From Aldehydirespirator sp965219165 (GTDB taxonomy: Bacteria > Actinomycetota > Acidimicrobiia > Acidimicrobiales > Aldehydirespiratoraceae): a DNA stretch of 64,000 bases. Positions within the stretch are counted from its first letter, which is position 1. Every line of letters starts with the position of its first letter. Shown in pieces: positions 35,053 to 42,923 of the stretch. Under the pieces are notes generated by a model that was not told the origin of the DNA, did no database searches, and saw only the letters and a list, made by a program, of their open reading frames with translations. The stretch lies in the NCBI GenBank assembly GCA_965219165.1, contig CBDCMW010000002.1, positions 3,224,001 through 3,288,000 of the forward strand, read 5' to 3'. A program made the translations under genes and the position numbers.

Positions 35053-35330
35053 GGCTGGCCGGGAGCCTCGTGGCCGGGCCCGGCGTAGCCGGCCCGACGG
35101 CTGTCGAGGGCCTCGTCCATCGTTGCGCCGTAGGCTCGGGCGAAGCTCCATACCTGGTAGCCGAAGACCACCAACACCAGCACCAGGGTCACCAGCGGGA
35201 ACGTGCCCAGGCGGCCGTCGACGAGCCAGCCGCCGAAGCCGAAGATGGCCGGGGTGGCGATCATCTCGAACGCCTTGGCCAGCGCGTCGCCCGCGCCGGC
35301 GCGGATCTGCCGCTTGTCGGTGCGATCCAT
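35049..35330 (-). CDS. AtpZ/AtpI family ATP synthase accessory protein
   Basis: 93 aa with two membrane helices in the F1Fo gene-1 pattern: AFEMIATPAIFGFGGWLVDGRLG, then LVTLVLVLVVFGYQVWSFARAY. The GFGGWLVDxxLGT motif is typical. It is the first gene of the ATP synthase operon, 30 bases after rpmE, and overlaps the next gene by four bases. The role in Mg2+ uptake or c-ring assembly is known only for homologues. Confidence 0.85.
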   Translation of the reverse strand: MDRTDKRQIRAGAGDALAKAFEMIATPAIFGFGGWLVDGRLGTFPLVTLVLVLVVFGYQVWSFARAYGATMDEALDSRRAGYAGPGHEAPGQP

Positions 35331-35360
35331 CGTCGAGGATGCCCGCGGTTCCTGCCGACG

Positions 35361-35618
35361 CTACTCGCGGCCCTTGCGGCGGCCGTAGCGGCGCTCGAAG
35401 CGCTCGACGCGGCCCGCGGTGTCGACGATCTTCATCGTCCCGGTGAAGAACGGGTGGCTGGCGCTGGAGATCTCGACCTTCGCCAGCGGATACGTACTGC
35501 CGTCAGACCACTCGATCGTGTCGTCGGTGGCGATGGTGGAACGGGTTAGGAACGAGGTGCCGGCGGACTGGTCGGAGAAGACGACCAGCCGATACTCGGG
35601 ATGTATGTCAGTCTTCAT
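35361..35618 (-). CDS. rpmE: Ribosomal protein L31, type B (zinc-independent)
   Basis: 85 aa beginning MKTDIHPEYRLVVFSDQSAG and containing SSASHPFFTGTMKIVDTAGRVERFERRYG, the L31 signature. There are no cysteines, so it is the zinc-independent type B form. Its location between rho and the atp genes is the usual actinobacterial spot for a housekeeping L31. prfA-prmC, which often follow here in actinobacteria, lie 34 kb away at the start of the window. Confidence 0.95.
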   Translation of the reverse strand: MKTDIHPEYRLVVFSDQSAGTSFLTRSTIATDDTIEWSDGSTYPLAKVEISSASHPFFTGTMKIVDTAGRVERFERRYGRRKGRE

Positions 35619-35701
35619 CGAGGCACCAGTCTGTAAGTCGGACGGGCCGGTCACAACCCCGGCGGCAACGAACTTTTGCCCGTTACGGCCCTCGGGCGCG
35701 A

Positions 35702-37243
35702 TCAGCGCAGCAATTCGGAATTGGAGGAGGTGCTGCGCAGCTTGGACAGGGCCGCCTCCAGGGCCTTGACCGCGGCCGCCGGGCCTTCGCCCGCGCTGTC
35801 GATGAAGCCGCGCCGCAGCTGCTGGAGGGCCTGTACCTCGTCGGCGTCCAGGAAGCGGTCCTCGTCGCGCGACCGTGAGGCGCACACATCGATCGACGGG
35901 AACACGCCGCGGTGCGCGGCCCACCGGTCGAGGCAGATCTCGGCGTTGGCCGTGCCCACGAACTCGTCGCACAGGACGCCGGGCAGCGAGCTCGAACCGT
36001 CAGAGACGATGGAGGCGATTATGGTGAGCGAGCCGCCCTCGGAGACGTTGCGGCCCGCTCCGAAGAGCTTCTTGGGCATGTGCACGGCGCCGCTCTCGAC
36101 GTTGCCGCTGTAGGCCCGGCCCGAGTTCGAGAGCGTCGCGTTGTAGGCCTGGGCCAAGGAAGTGAGGCTGTCGAGCACCACTGCTACGTTGCGGCCCGAC
36201 TCGACGAGGCGCTTGACACGCTCGATGGTCATCTCGGCCGTCTGGACGTGCTCCTCGGGGGTCTGGTCGAACGATGTGGCGGCCACGTCGCCGTGCCGGA
36301 CGCAACGCCGCACCTCGGTGATGTCCTCCGGCCGCTGGTCGAGGAAGAGCCCCATCACGAAGATGTCGGGCTCGTTCGTCTCGATCGCGGCGATCACAGA
36401 GGTCAGCAGCTCGGAGGTTCCGGACCGCCTCAGCCCCTTCACCAGGACCCGCTGGCCGATGCCTATGGGCGCGACCACATCGATGAGCCGGGCCGTGATG
36501 GCGTCGGAATCCTCAGGCTGCTCAAGAACCAGGCGTCGCACTGCGTGGATCGGTGTGAGATCCTCGAACAGTGGGCGATCGGACAACTCCGCAGGACCGC
36601 CGTTGATCGACTCCAGCGTCAGCAGGGCGGGGTTCTTCTCGGCCCGGTTTGCGGGCCGGGACGTGCCCGACAGCTGGTCGCCGCGGCGCAGGCCGTATTG
36701 GCGGATCGTCTTGACCGGCACGTAGGCGTCGCTGCGATTCGGCAGGCAGCCGTCGACCCGCAGGAACCCGTATCCCTCGTCGCGCAGGTCGAGCCGGCCC
36801 GAGATCGCGACGGGATCGCCGTCCCAGCTGTCGTCGCGGTCGCGGTCTCGGTCGCGGTTGCGGCGGCGCCGACGGCGATTGCCCGTGTCTACCTCGTCCT
36901 CGACACGGTCCGCGCTGCGTTGGTCGTCGCGGTGGTTCGCAACCGCCCCGTCGCCGTTCTCACCGTTCTGCTCACCCTCACGGCGAGCAGATGGAGCGTC
37001 GTGGGCGGACCGCGGCGCTGGATCCGCCTCGCCGGGCGCGGCGGGGGCGGCTTCCGCCGACGCAGCGTCGCTGGCCGGCTGCGAGATCCTGGCCCCGTCG
37101 GCAGTCAGGTCGATGATCAGCTGGATGATCTCGTCCTTGCGCGCCCGGCTGGAAGGCTTGGCCCCCAGGGCGGCGGCGATTTGATTGAGTTCGCCACGGT
37201 CTTTGCGTTGCAGCGTGGACCGCCGCATCTCGGTCGCTTCCAC
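35702..37243 (-). CDS. rho: Transcription termination factor Rho with a degenerate ATPase site
   Basis: 513 aa at the conserved hom-thrC-rho-rpmE locus. Domains: a SAP-like Rho N-domain (LQRKDRGELNQIAAALGA), a charged Arg/Asp insertion typical of actinobacteria, the cold-shock RNA-binding domain (LDLRDEGYGFLRVDG), and the RecA-like core. Key catalytic residues are changed. The P-loop reads GLRRSGTSELL, with Thr276 where family members have the Lys of AGKT. The catalytic Glu in DERPEE is Gln303 (DQRPED). LDSITRLARAYN reads LDSLTSLAQAYN, and the Q-loop TGGVDAN reads SGNVESG. The frame is intact. It may be an inactive or altered Rho. The GTG at 37243 (GGGGA upstream) or the ATG at 37228 could be the start. 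Confidence 0.9.
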   Translation of the reverse strand: MEATEMRRSTLQRKDRGELNQIAAALGAKPSSRARKDEIIQLIIDLTADGARISQPASDAASAEAAPAAPGEADPAPRSAHDAPSARREGEQNGENGDGAVANHRDDQRSADRVEDEVDTGNRRRRRRNRDRDRDRDDSWDGDPVAISGRLDLRDEGYGFLRVDGCLPNRSDAYVPVKTIRQYGLRRGDQLSGTSRPANRAEKNPALLTLESINGGPAELSDRPLFEDLTPIHAVRRLVLEQPEDSDAITARLIDVVAPIGIGQRVLVKGLRRSGTSELLTSVIAAIETNEPDIFVMGLFLDQRPEDITEVRRCVRHGDVAATSFDQTPEEHVQTAEMTIERVKRLVESGRNVAVVLDSLTSLAQAYNATLSNSGRAYSGNVESGAVHMPKKLFGAGRNVSEGGSLTIIASIVSDGSSSLPGVLCDEFVGTANAEICLDRWAAHRGVFPSIDVCASRSRDEDRFLDADEVQALQQLRRGFIDSAGEGPAAAVKALEAALSKLRSTSSNSELLR

Positions 37244-37384
37244 GGATGAGTTCCCCGGTTGTCGGACTTGAGGTATTCCGGCTCGGCGAAGCGACGCATC
37301 ACGAGCCGGAGAGCAGCCGTCACACCGAAGGCGCGCGGCGGTGCCCCGCAGGCTACGCACCAAAGTGCTCCGGCTGCAACCAGC

Positions 37385-38782
37385 TCAGTCCCTCCGCACG
37401 GAGCGGACGAAGTCTTCGACCGCGTCGACGCGGTTGGGCAGCGACGTGCAGCGCTCGGGCCGGCCGGTCACAGCAGCCAGCGCCGGAGGCGGGTCGGGCA
37501 GGCATCCGGTGGCCCGCACAACCGCCTCGGGGAACTTGGCCGGGTGGGCCGTGGCCAGGGTCACGACCAGCTCTCCTGGCCGGCGGCAGCGCTGAGCCAC
37601 ACCGACCCCCACGGCGGTGTGGGGATCGATGAACATGTTCGACTCAGCGTGGACGCGGCCCATCACCTCGATCGTCTCGGGATCGTCGAGGCGATCGCCG
37701 GAGAACTCGGCCCGCAGGCGCTGGTGCTGCTCGGGGCTCAGCCCGGCCCGGCCCTCGGCCCGGAACTGGCTCAGCAAGCCCGCCGTGGCCGATCCGTCGC
37801 CGTCGAAGAGTTCGTAGAGGAGGCGCTCGAGGTTGGACGAGATCTGGATGTCCATGCTCGGCGACAGGGTGGGCACCACGTCGTGGGCGGCCAGTTCGCC
37901 GGTCTTGATGAGCCGGCTGAGAATGTCGTTGGTGTTGGAGGCGACCAGGAGGCGCTCGGTCGCCAGCCCCATGCGGCGGGCGTAGTGACCGGCCAGCACG
38001 TTGCCGAAGTTGCCGGTGGGGACGCAGAACGTGACGGGCCTCTCGTCCGCCAGGCGCCGCGCCGCCCACACGTAGTAGACGATCTGGGCCGCGACTCGGG
38101 CCCAATTGATCGAGTTGACCGCGGCCAGACTCGACTCGGCGCGGAACGCCTCGTCTGCGAACATCGCCTTGACCAGGTCCTGGCAGTCGTCGAAGGTGCC
38201 GTCCACGGCCACCGCGTGGACGTTGGGCGCGTCCAGCGTCGTCATCTGGCGTCGCTGGATCTCGCTTGTGCGACCGGCGGGGTGCAACACCACGATGTCG
38301 AGCCGGTCGCGGTGGGCGACGGCCTCCATGGCTGCGGAGCCGGTGTCGCCGGAGGTGGCGGCCACGATCATGGCCCGGTCGCCGCGCCGCTCCAACTCGT
38401 GATCGAACAGCCGGGCCACCACTTGCAAGGCGATGTCCTTGAAGGCGAAGGTGGGACCATGGAACAGCTCCAGCAGCCAGTGATCGTCGTCCAGAGCCAC
38501 CAGAGGGCACACGTCTGGATGGCCGAAGGCGGCATAGGCGTCGGCGACCAGCGCCATGAGCTCGTCGTCGTCGACGGTTCCGCCCACATAGGGCGCGATG
38601 AGGCGGGCAGCCAGCTCGGCGTAGCCGAGGCTTCCGTCGGTGGATGCGGTCTCGGCGGGCAGCTTGGGCACATGCTCAGGGATGTAGAGGCCCCCATCGG
38701 GAGCGAGCCCGCCCAGCAACACCTCGTCGAAGGCAAGGCGGTCGCCCTCGCCCGGCAACGACCGGGTGCTCACGTACCGCAC
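37385..38782 (-). CDS. thrC: Threonine synthase
   Basis: A 465-aa PLP enzyme converting O-phosphohomoserine to threonine. The PLP lysine is in PTFAFKDIALQ (~115). The phosphate-binding loop is FCVPTGNFGNVLAG, with AATSGDTGSAA, and the N-terminus LGGLAPDGGLYIPEHVP is typical. It follows hom on the same strand; thrB is not in the window. The start is GTG at 38780-38782. Two further copies of the start sequence lie just upstream. Confidence 0.95.
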   Translation of the reverse strand: MRYVSTRSLPGEGDRLAFDEVLLGGLAPDGGLYIPEHVPKLPAETASTDGSLGYAELAARLIAPYVGGTVDDDELMALVADAYAAFGHPDVCPLVALDDDHWLLELFHGPTFAFKDIALQVVARLFDHELERRGDRAMIVAATSGDTGSAAMEAVAHRDRLDIVVLHPAGRTSEIQRRQMTTLDAPNVHAVAVDGTFDDCQDLVKAMFADEAFRAESSLAAVNSINWARVAAQIVYYVWAARRLADERPVTFCVPTGNFGNVLAGHYARRMGLATERLLVASNTNDILSRLIKTGELAAHDVVPTLSPSMDIQISSNLERLLYELFDGDGSATAGLLSQFRAEGRAGLSPEQHQRLRAEFSGDRLDDPETIEVMGRVHAESNMFIDPHTAVGVGVAQRCRRPGELVVTLATAHPAKFPEAVVRATGCLPDPPPALAAVTGRPERCTSLPNRVDAVEDFVRSVRRD

Positions 38783-38817
38783 AGTGCTCCGTACGGCATC
38801 GTGCTCACGTACCGCAT
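38780..38817 (-). repeat. Triplicated start of thrC
   Basis: Minus-strand copies ATGCGGTACGTGAGCACG (ATG 38815-17), ATGCCGTACGGAGCACT (38797-99) and the real GTGCGGTACGTGAGCACC (38780-82). The first opens a 15-codon ORF that shares MRYVST with ThrC and then goes out of frame. Confidence 0.85.
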
Positions 38818-38833
38818 CGTCGCTTGCGCATCG

Positions 38834-40144
38834 TCATTGGCGAGGGTTCTCGTCGCCGATCACTCGGATGACGTTGCCCACCTCGTGGACCGCCTCCAGG
38901 CCGCGGAAGTCCCGCAGAGTGGCCTGCAGATCGCGCTCGCGGCACTCGTGGGTGATGAACACGAGTCGGGCGTCGTCGCCGAGGCCGTGCTGCTCCATGG
39001 AGCGGATGGACACGCCGTGCTGACCGAACACGGCCGCGACCGAGGCCAGCACGCCGGGCCGATCAGCGACCTCGAGGCCGATGTAGTACTCGGACCGGAG
39101 GTCGTCAATCGAGCGGATGCGGGCCCGGACCAGCCGACCGATGCGGCCCGGCCCGCCCGAGGCGAGGTTGACGGCGGCGTCGACGAGGTCGCCGAGGACG
39201 GCGCCCGCTGTGGGCCGGCCGCCCGCGCCCCGGCCGTAGAACATGAGCTCGCCCACGGCGTCGCCCTGGATGAACACGGCGTTGAAGCTGTCTCGCACGC
39301 CGGCCAGCGGATGCTGCGCCGGCACCATGGCCGGATGGACCCGCACAGCCACTTCCGGGTCCTCGCCGTTGCCCCCGCCGGTCCGCTCGGCCACCGCGAT
39401 CGCCTTGACCGCGTAGCCGAGTCGCCGGGCCATCTCGATGTCGTGGAGGGTGATCCGGGAGATCCCCTCGTGGTAGACGTCGCCCGCCACCACCACGGCG
39501 CCGAAGGCGACGGTGGCGATGATGGCCGCCTTCGCCCCCGCGTCGAAACCCTCCACATCGGCGGTGGGGTCGCGCTCGGCGTAGCCGAGGCTCTGGGCCT
39601 CGCTCAACGCCTCGGCGTAGCTGGCGCCCCGTTCGGCCATCTGGGTGAGGATGTAGTTGGTGGTGCCGTTGACGATCCCCATGATCCGCTGGACCGGCTC
39701 GGCCGCCAGCGACTCCCGCAGCGGCCGGATCAGCGGTATGGCCCCGGCCACGGCCGCCTCGAAGAGCAGATCGACGCCTGCGTCGTCCGCCGCGCCGAAC
39801 AGCTCCGCGCCATGGTTGGCGAGCAGCTCCTTGTTGCCCGTCACCACCGGCTTGCCCGCAGCGATGGCGTCGCGTAGCAAGCTGCGGGCCGGCTCGATCC
39901 CGCCGATCATCTCTATGACGATGTCGATCTCGGGGTCGGAGACGATGTCGGCCGCGTCGGTGCAGAACACCGACGGGTCGATGTTCAGGCCGCGGTCCTT
40001 GGCGGTGGAGCGCACCGCGATGCGAGTGATCTGCAGCTCGATGCCGGTGCGGGCCGCCACCGTCTCCCGCTGTTCGTCGAGCAAGGTGACGAGAGCGGCT
40101 CCCACGTTGCCGCAGCCGAGAAGTCCGATACGGAGACGATTCAC
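38834..40144 (-). CDS. hom: Homoserine dehydrogenase
   Basis: A 436-aa enzyme with an N-terminal NAD(P)-binding fold (IGLLGCGNVGAALV), catalytic segment KPVVTGNKELLANHG, NGTTNYILTQM and ERDPTADVEGFDAGAKA, and a C-terminal ACT domain (VLASVAAVFGQHGVSIRSME) for feedback control. It commits aspartate semialdehyde to threonine and methionine. GGAGGAG lies directly before the ATG at 40142-40144. It precedes thrC by 51 bases. Confidence 0.96.
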   Translation of the reverse strand: MNRLRIGLLGCGNVGAALVTLLDEQRETVAARTGIELQITRIAVRSTAKDRGLNIDPSVFCTDAADIVSDPEIDIVIEMIGGIEPARSLLRDAIAAGKPVVTGNKELLANHGAELFGAADDAGVDLLFEAAVAGAIPLIRPLRESLAAEPVQRIMGIVNGTTNYILTQMAERGASYAEALSEAQSLGYAERDPTADVEGFDAGAKAAIIATVAFGAVVVAGDVYHEGISRITLHDIEMARRLGYAVKAIAVAERTGGGNGEDPEVAVRVHPAMVPAQHPLAGVRDSFNAVFIQGDAVGELMFYGRGAGGRPTAGAVLGDLVDAAVNLASGGPGRIGRLVRARIRSIDDLRSEYYIGLEVADRPGVLASVAAVFGQHGVSIRSMEQHGLGDDARLVFITHECRERDLQATLRDFRGLEAVHEVGNVIRVIGDENPRQ

Positions 40145-40237
40145 TCCTCCAAGCTACAGCCCTCGGGCTGCGGGCCTCGATTGGCCAGCGCCACTGTCGC
40201 CCTCGCAGCTCCCGCAGGCCGTGGAACTCGAAGCGGG

Positions 40238-40549
40238 CTAGCGCCAGCCTGCCTTCGCTTCGAGCGCGGCGGTGCGCTCGCCCAGCGCGGTGACGGCCGC
40301 CATGGCCTGCAGGTGCAGATCGACAGAGCGCTCTCCCTGCTTGGCGAACGCGGCCATGGCCTCACCGTGGAGTCTGTCGGCATGGTCCCGCTGCTCGACT
40401 CCCTGCTTGGCGAACGCGGCCATGGCCTCACCGTGGAGTCTGTCGGCATGGTCCCGCTGCTCGACTCCCTGCTTGAGCAAGTAGTGAACCAGCACCCCGA
40501 TGATGCCCAACAGGCCCGAGCCCAGCACAGAGGTCAGCGCAATCAACAT
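40238..40549 (-). CDS. Small membrane protein with a duplicated coiled-coil segment
   Basis: 103 aa starting MLIALTSVLGSGLLGIIGVL: one membrane helix, then a cytoplasmic or exterior helical stalk made of two 22-residue repeats (KQGVEQRDHADRLHGEAMAAFA) and a related third piece. The DNA repeat unit is 66 bp (starting 40337 and 40403). Function unknown; the shape resembles small DUF1640-like or phage-linked membrane coiled coils. The start is set by a strong promoter ending seven bases before this ATG. Confidence 0.65.
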   Translation of the reverse strand: MLIALTSVLGSGLLGIIGVLVHYLLKQGVEQRDHADRLHGEAMAAFAKQGVEQRDHADRLHGEAMAAFAKQGERSVDLHLQAMAAVTALGERTAALEAKAGWR

Positions 40550-40556
40550 GAAATAT

Positions 40557-40585
40557 ATTGTACTATACGGATGAGTCACTGCCAA
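40557..40585 (-). promoter_or_regulatory. Promoter for a leaderless small-membrane-protein mRNA
   Basis: On the minus strand TTGGCA (40580-40585), a 17-base spacer, TACAAT (40557-40562), and seven bases to the ATG at 40549. A second AT-rich start region with TATACT (40621-40626) eight bases before the kinase ATG faces the other way. The two divergent promoters share GAAATATAT. Confidence 0.7.
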
Positions 40586-40634
40586 CCTCCGCGAGCGGGC
40601 TGTCTAGAAATATATTTTCATATACTTATAACTC

Positions 40635-41440
40635 ATGCAAGATAATGCTAACTTGTTCTCGAAGGACTGCTCCCCGGAGGAGAGTTCGGTGCGGGAGGCT
40701 CGCTGCCTAGAGGCCGCACAGGGCCCCGGCATCGTGGCATTGCAGGGAGTCGGTGAGGATGGCGGACTCCTGCTCGCACGAGCATCCTGCTCGCTGGCGG
40801 ATGTTCTGCATGAGCGAGGCCCTCTGCCCGAGGGAGAGGTCAGAGCGGTCGGCGCCGCGGCAGCCGCTGCGCTTGCCCGTGTTCATGACGCGGGGCTCGT
40901 GCACGCGGATATCAAGCCGGCCAACCTGCTGCTGAGCCCGGCCGGAGAGCTCTGGCTGGCTGATTTTGACGCCGCCGCGGCCTCGGACGGGCAGCCACTG
41001 AGGCGTTACAGCCCGGGAAGAATGCGGCCGGGAGCCCCGGCTCGTGCCGCCTCTGACATGGCTGCGCTGGCGCTGACCCTGGTGGAGTTGTCAACCGGCG
41101 CGATGTTGGACCCGTGTGTCGCGTGGCGCGCGCCGATCTTCGTCGCTTGGGATGCTCGCCCGCGCTGAGCGCCGAGATCGCGTTCATGCTCGGCGGCGAC
41201 GGCTCGCCCCTCGGAGCCCTGCACGCAGCCGAGATGTTCGGGCGCGGCGGCGTGTGTCCACTGCCCGCCCCGGCGACCAGCGCCCGGCGCGTCGATCCCA
41301 CACCGACCGTCGAGTTCATGCCGGCCCGGCCCCTGCCGCCGGACTCCTTGGCTCGATCAGTACCCGCGGCGGTCGAGCATCCACCGAGATGGTGGCAGCG
41401 CCTCGCCGCCTCGTGGAGGCCCAAGAGGCCGAGCGGATAG
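40635..41440 (+). pseudogene. Degenerate Ser/Thr protein kinase, frameshifted
   Basis: The frame from 40635 holds a protein-kinase core: LARVHDAGLVHADIKPANLL (catalytic loop, HxDxKxxN) and LADFDAAAA (DFD where kinases have DFG), then DMAALALTLVELSTG. The glycine-rich loop and the usual VAIK lysine segment are missing or unrecognisable. The frame ends at 41168 with WDARPR, but the natural continuation (ADLRRLGCSPALSAEIAFML) is in the next frame from about 41120 to 41440. The shift lies in a GCGCGCGCC run, consistent with a GC-dinucleotide slip. Probably an inactivated or pseudokinase gene. Confidence 0.6.
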
Positions 41441-41561
41441 GCCGCAGTTCACGAGGATCTTTCAGGGTGCTGAGCGAGGCCGTGGCCCGAGCGGCCCGTG
41501 AGCGAAGCGAACAAGAGCGGGACAGGATGCTTCGCCGCGAGGTGGTCACCTATCCGCGCGG
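41428..41561 (-). repeat. Dispersed ~135-bp repeat, copy 4 (inverted orientation)
   Basis: Runs CGGATAGGCCGCAGTTCACG to GTCACCTATCCGCG, with the GAGCGAAGCGAACAAGAGCG core. Both ends carry CGGATAGG as an inverted pair, so the element has short terminal inverted repeats. It lies between the kinase relic and the end of lysA. Confidence 0.88.
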
Positions 41562-41611
41562 CCCCCCTAGTGCCGACCCCCACGCCCCCGTAGACGGTTC
41601 CGGGAGCCCGG

Positions 41612-42919
41612 TCAGGCGTCGGGCAGCTCGCAGGCCAGCAGGTCGTCGTTGGACTCGCGGCGCACGACCAAGCGGGCCTCGCCGCCAGCAACGAACACCA
41701 CCGCGGGCCGCAGGACCTTGTTGTAGTTGGAGCCCATCGAGTGGCCGTAGGCGCCGGTGACGGGCGTGGCCAGGATGTCGCCCACCGCGATGTCGGAGGG
41801 CACCATGGCGTCGCGCACCAATGTGTCGCCCGACTCGCAGTGCTTGCCCACCACGGTCACGACCCGATCCCGAAGCGCGTCGACAGCCCTGGGCAGGAAC
41901 GCCTCGTAGCCGCTGCCGTAGAGCACTGGCCGAGGGTTGTCGCTCATCCCGCCGTCCACGGCGACGTAGGTCCGAACCCCCTCGATGGCCTTGATCGTTC
42001 CCACCGTGTAGAGCGTCACCGCCGCGGCCGCCGCGATGGCGCGGCCCGGCTCGGCGGTGACCCTGGCCGTCACCCCCGCCGCCCGGGAGGCCTCGCGCAC
42101 CGATGCGCCCCACTCGGCGATCGTCGGCGCCGACTCGTCCGACACGTAGGGCACCCCGAGGCCGCCGCCGATGGATATCTCGTCCACGCCGAAGGGCTCG
42201 GCCGCTTCTGCGATAACCGCTACTGCCTTGGCGAACGACGACGCCTCGAACACCTGGCTGCCGATGTGGGAGTGGACGCCGACGACCTCGACCGAGGCCG
42301 AGGCCCGGGCCCTCTCCATCGCGGCCGCGGCCGCGCCTGTCGACACGGTGAAGCCGAACTTGGAGTCATCAGCACCGGTGACCAGATAGGTGTGGGTGTG
42401 GGCCTCGACTCCAGGAGTGAACCGCAGCAGCACCTTCGGCCGCGTCCCGGTGTCGGTGTGCAAGGCGTCCAGGCGGTCCAACTCGTCGAAGCTGTCGACC
42501 ACGATGCGTCCCACTCCGGCTTCGACGGCCTGCCGCAGCTCGCCCATCGACTTGTTGTTGCCGTGAAGCACCAGGCGGTCCGCGGGCACGCCCGCAGCCA
42601 GCGCCACGTGCAGCTCGCCGCCGGTGGCCACGTCTATGCCCATTCCCTCGGAGTGCACGAGACGAGCCATGGCGGAGCACAGGAACGCCTTGGCTGCGTA
42701 AGCCACGTCGGACCCGAACGCGGCCACCGCCTCGCGGCAGCGGTTGCGCAGGTGCTCCTCGTCGTAGACGAACAGGGGCGTCCCGTGGGCTTCGGCCAGC
42801 TCGAGCAGGTCGCATCCCCCGATACTGAGCCGACCATGTGACACTCCGTGATTGTCGGGCAGCAGACGGCGGGGCAGAGGCGAGGCCTGCGGAGGCGACG
42901 CGGGCGGCGAGGCAGCCAT
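41612..42919 (-). CDS. lysA: Diaminopimelate decarboxylase
   Basis: A 435-aa PLP enzyme for the last step of lysine synthesis. The PLP lysine is in VAYAAKAFLC (~65). Other blocks are GVHSHIGSQ, ISIGGGLGVPY (phosphate loop), EPGRAIAA and GKHCESGDTL (the Cys/Glu of the dimer active site), and TGAYGHSMGSNYN. The ATG at 42917-42919 lies four bases after the argS stop, so argS-lysA is one unit, as in many actinobacteria. The long upstream frame overlaps argS and is spurious. Confidence 0.95.
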   Translation of the reverse strand: MAASPPASPPQASPLPRRLLPDNHGVSHGRLSIGGCDLLELAEAHGTPLFVYDEEHLRNRCREAVAAFGSDVAYAAKAFLCSAMARLVHSEGMGIDVATGGELHVALAAGVPADRLVLHGNNKSMGELRQAVEAGVGRIVVDSFDELDRLDALHTDTGTRPKVLLRFTPGVEAHTHTYLVTGADDSKFGFTVSTGAAAAAMERARASASVEVVGVHSHIGSQVFEASSFAKAVAVIAEAAEPFGVDEISIGGGLGVPYVSDESAPTIAEWGASVREASRAAGVTARVTAEPGRAIAAAAAVTLYTVGTIKAIEGVRTYVAVDGGMSDNPRPVLYGSGYEAFLPRAVDALRDRVVTVVGKHCESGDTLVRDAMVPSDIAVGDILATPVTGAYGHSMGSNYNKVLRPAVVFVAGGEARLVVRRESNDDLLACELPDA

Positions 42920-42923
42920 GCTG

